Source: Actinocrinis sp035946395 (GTDB lineage Bacteria; Actinomycetota; Actinomycetes; Streptomycetales; Catenulisporaceae). Taken from it: a stretch of DNA of 5,398 nt. Below are positions 5,361-5,398 of the stretch, in pieces. Numbering within the stretch: position 1 is the stretch's first letter; each line of letters opens with the position of its first letter. Both the position numbers and the translations under genes were made by a program. The notes under the pieces are model-generated. The model was not told the origin of the DNA. It was given only the letters and a program-made list of their open reading frames with translations, and ran no database searches. The DNA lies in assembly GCF_035946395.1 (NCBI RefSeq), contig NZ_DASYZI010000221.1:1-5398 (forward strand), read 5' to 3'.

Positions 5361-5398
5361 GTGTTCGACGAGTCAGCGTTCGGTGACGAGCCGCATCC
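5361..5398 (+). CDS. Possible 5' end of a further gene, cut by the window edge
   Basis: A GTG at 5361 is preceded by GAGGGGG (5344-5350), a purine-rich Shine-Dalgarno-like run 10 nt upstream. It opens a frame reading M-F-D-E-S-A-F-G-D-E-P-H to the right edge. Codon ends are mostly G or C (8 of the 11 codons after the start). The short acidic start is not enough to recognise a family. The spacing is slightly long, and the frame is also open upstream, so the start is tentative. Confidence 0.4.
   Translation, partial: MFDESAFGDEPH

Overview
The window is GC-rich throughout, with codons ending mostly in G or C. It carries a GAF-PP2C-HATPase regulator and a Ca2+-dependent type secreted PI-specific phospholipase C, both typical of mycelial Actinomycetota (Streptomyces, Catenulispora and relatives). 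That placement is inference from gene content and composition; no marker gene fixes the genus.

Layout, left to right. Positions 1-524 hold no credible gene. They contain a degenerate pentanucleotide array (91-335, core unit AGCCC on the + strand, GGGCT on the - strand), then a patch of short nested repeats (about 343-468). Positions 525-2288 (- strand) encode a 587-aa GAF, SpoIIE-type PP2C phosphatase and RsbW-like ATPase protein, with no sigma factor, anti-sigma factor or antagonist gene beside it. A long divergent intergenic region (2289-2909) follows. Its right half contains the clearest regulatory element here, a yybP-ykoY class manganese riboswitch (about 2715-2867). The 3' strand of its P1 helix is also exactly complementary over 9 nt to the Shine-Dalgarno region of the next gene. 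That gene (2910-3929, +) encodes a TerC-family membrane protein, the family of MeeF/MeeY/Alx manganese exporters. After a 117-nt gap comes a secreted PI-PLC (4047-5138, +), then three 15-bp tandem repeats (5153-5197), a strong hairpin terminator (5231-5267), an AT-rich probable promoter segment and possibly the first codons of another gene (5361 to the right edge).

How the parts work together. The riboswitch and the TerC protein form a self-contained metal-responsive unit. The model is that Mn2+ binding closes P1, frees the ribosome binding site and allows synthesis of an exporter that lowers Mn2+. The phosphatase is divergently transcribed and probably belongs to a partner-switching cascade encoded elsewhere. 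The phospholipase may be read partly from the terC transcript, since no terminator is evident in the 117-nt gap, but its metal is expected to be Ca2+ and a functional link to manganese is not shown.

I did not find an obviously new multi-gene system. The observations most worth checking are the overlapping P1/anti-SD switch, the G-quadruplex-prone pentanucleotide array next to the phosphatase gene, and the 15-bp triplet repeat after the phospholipase.
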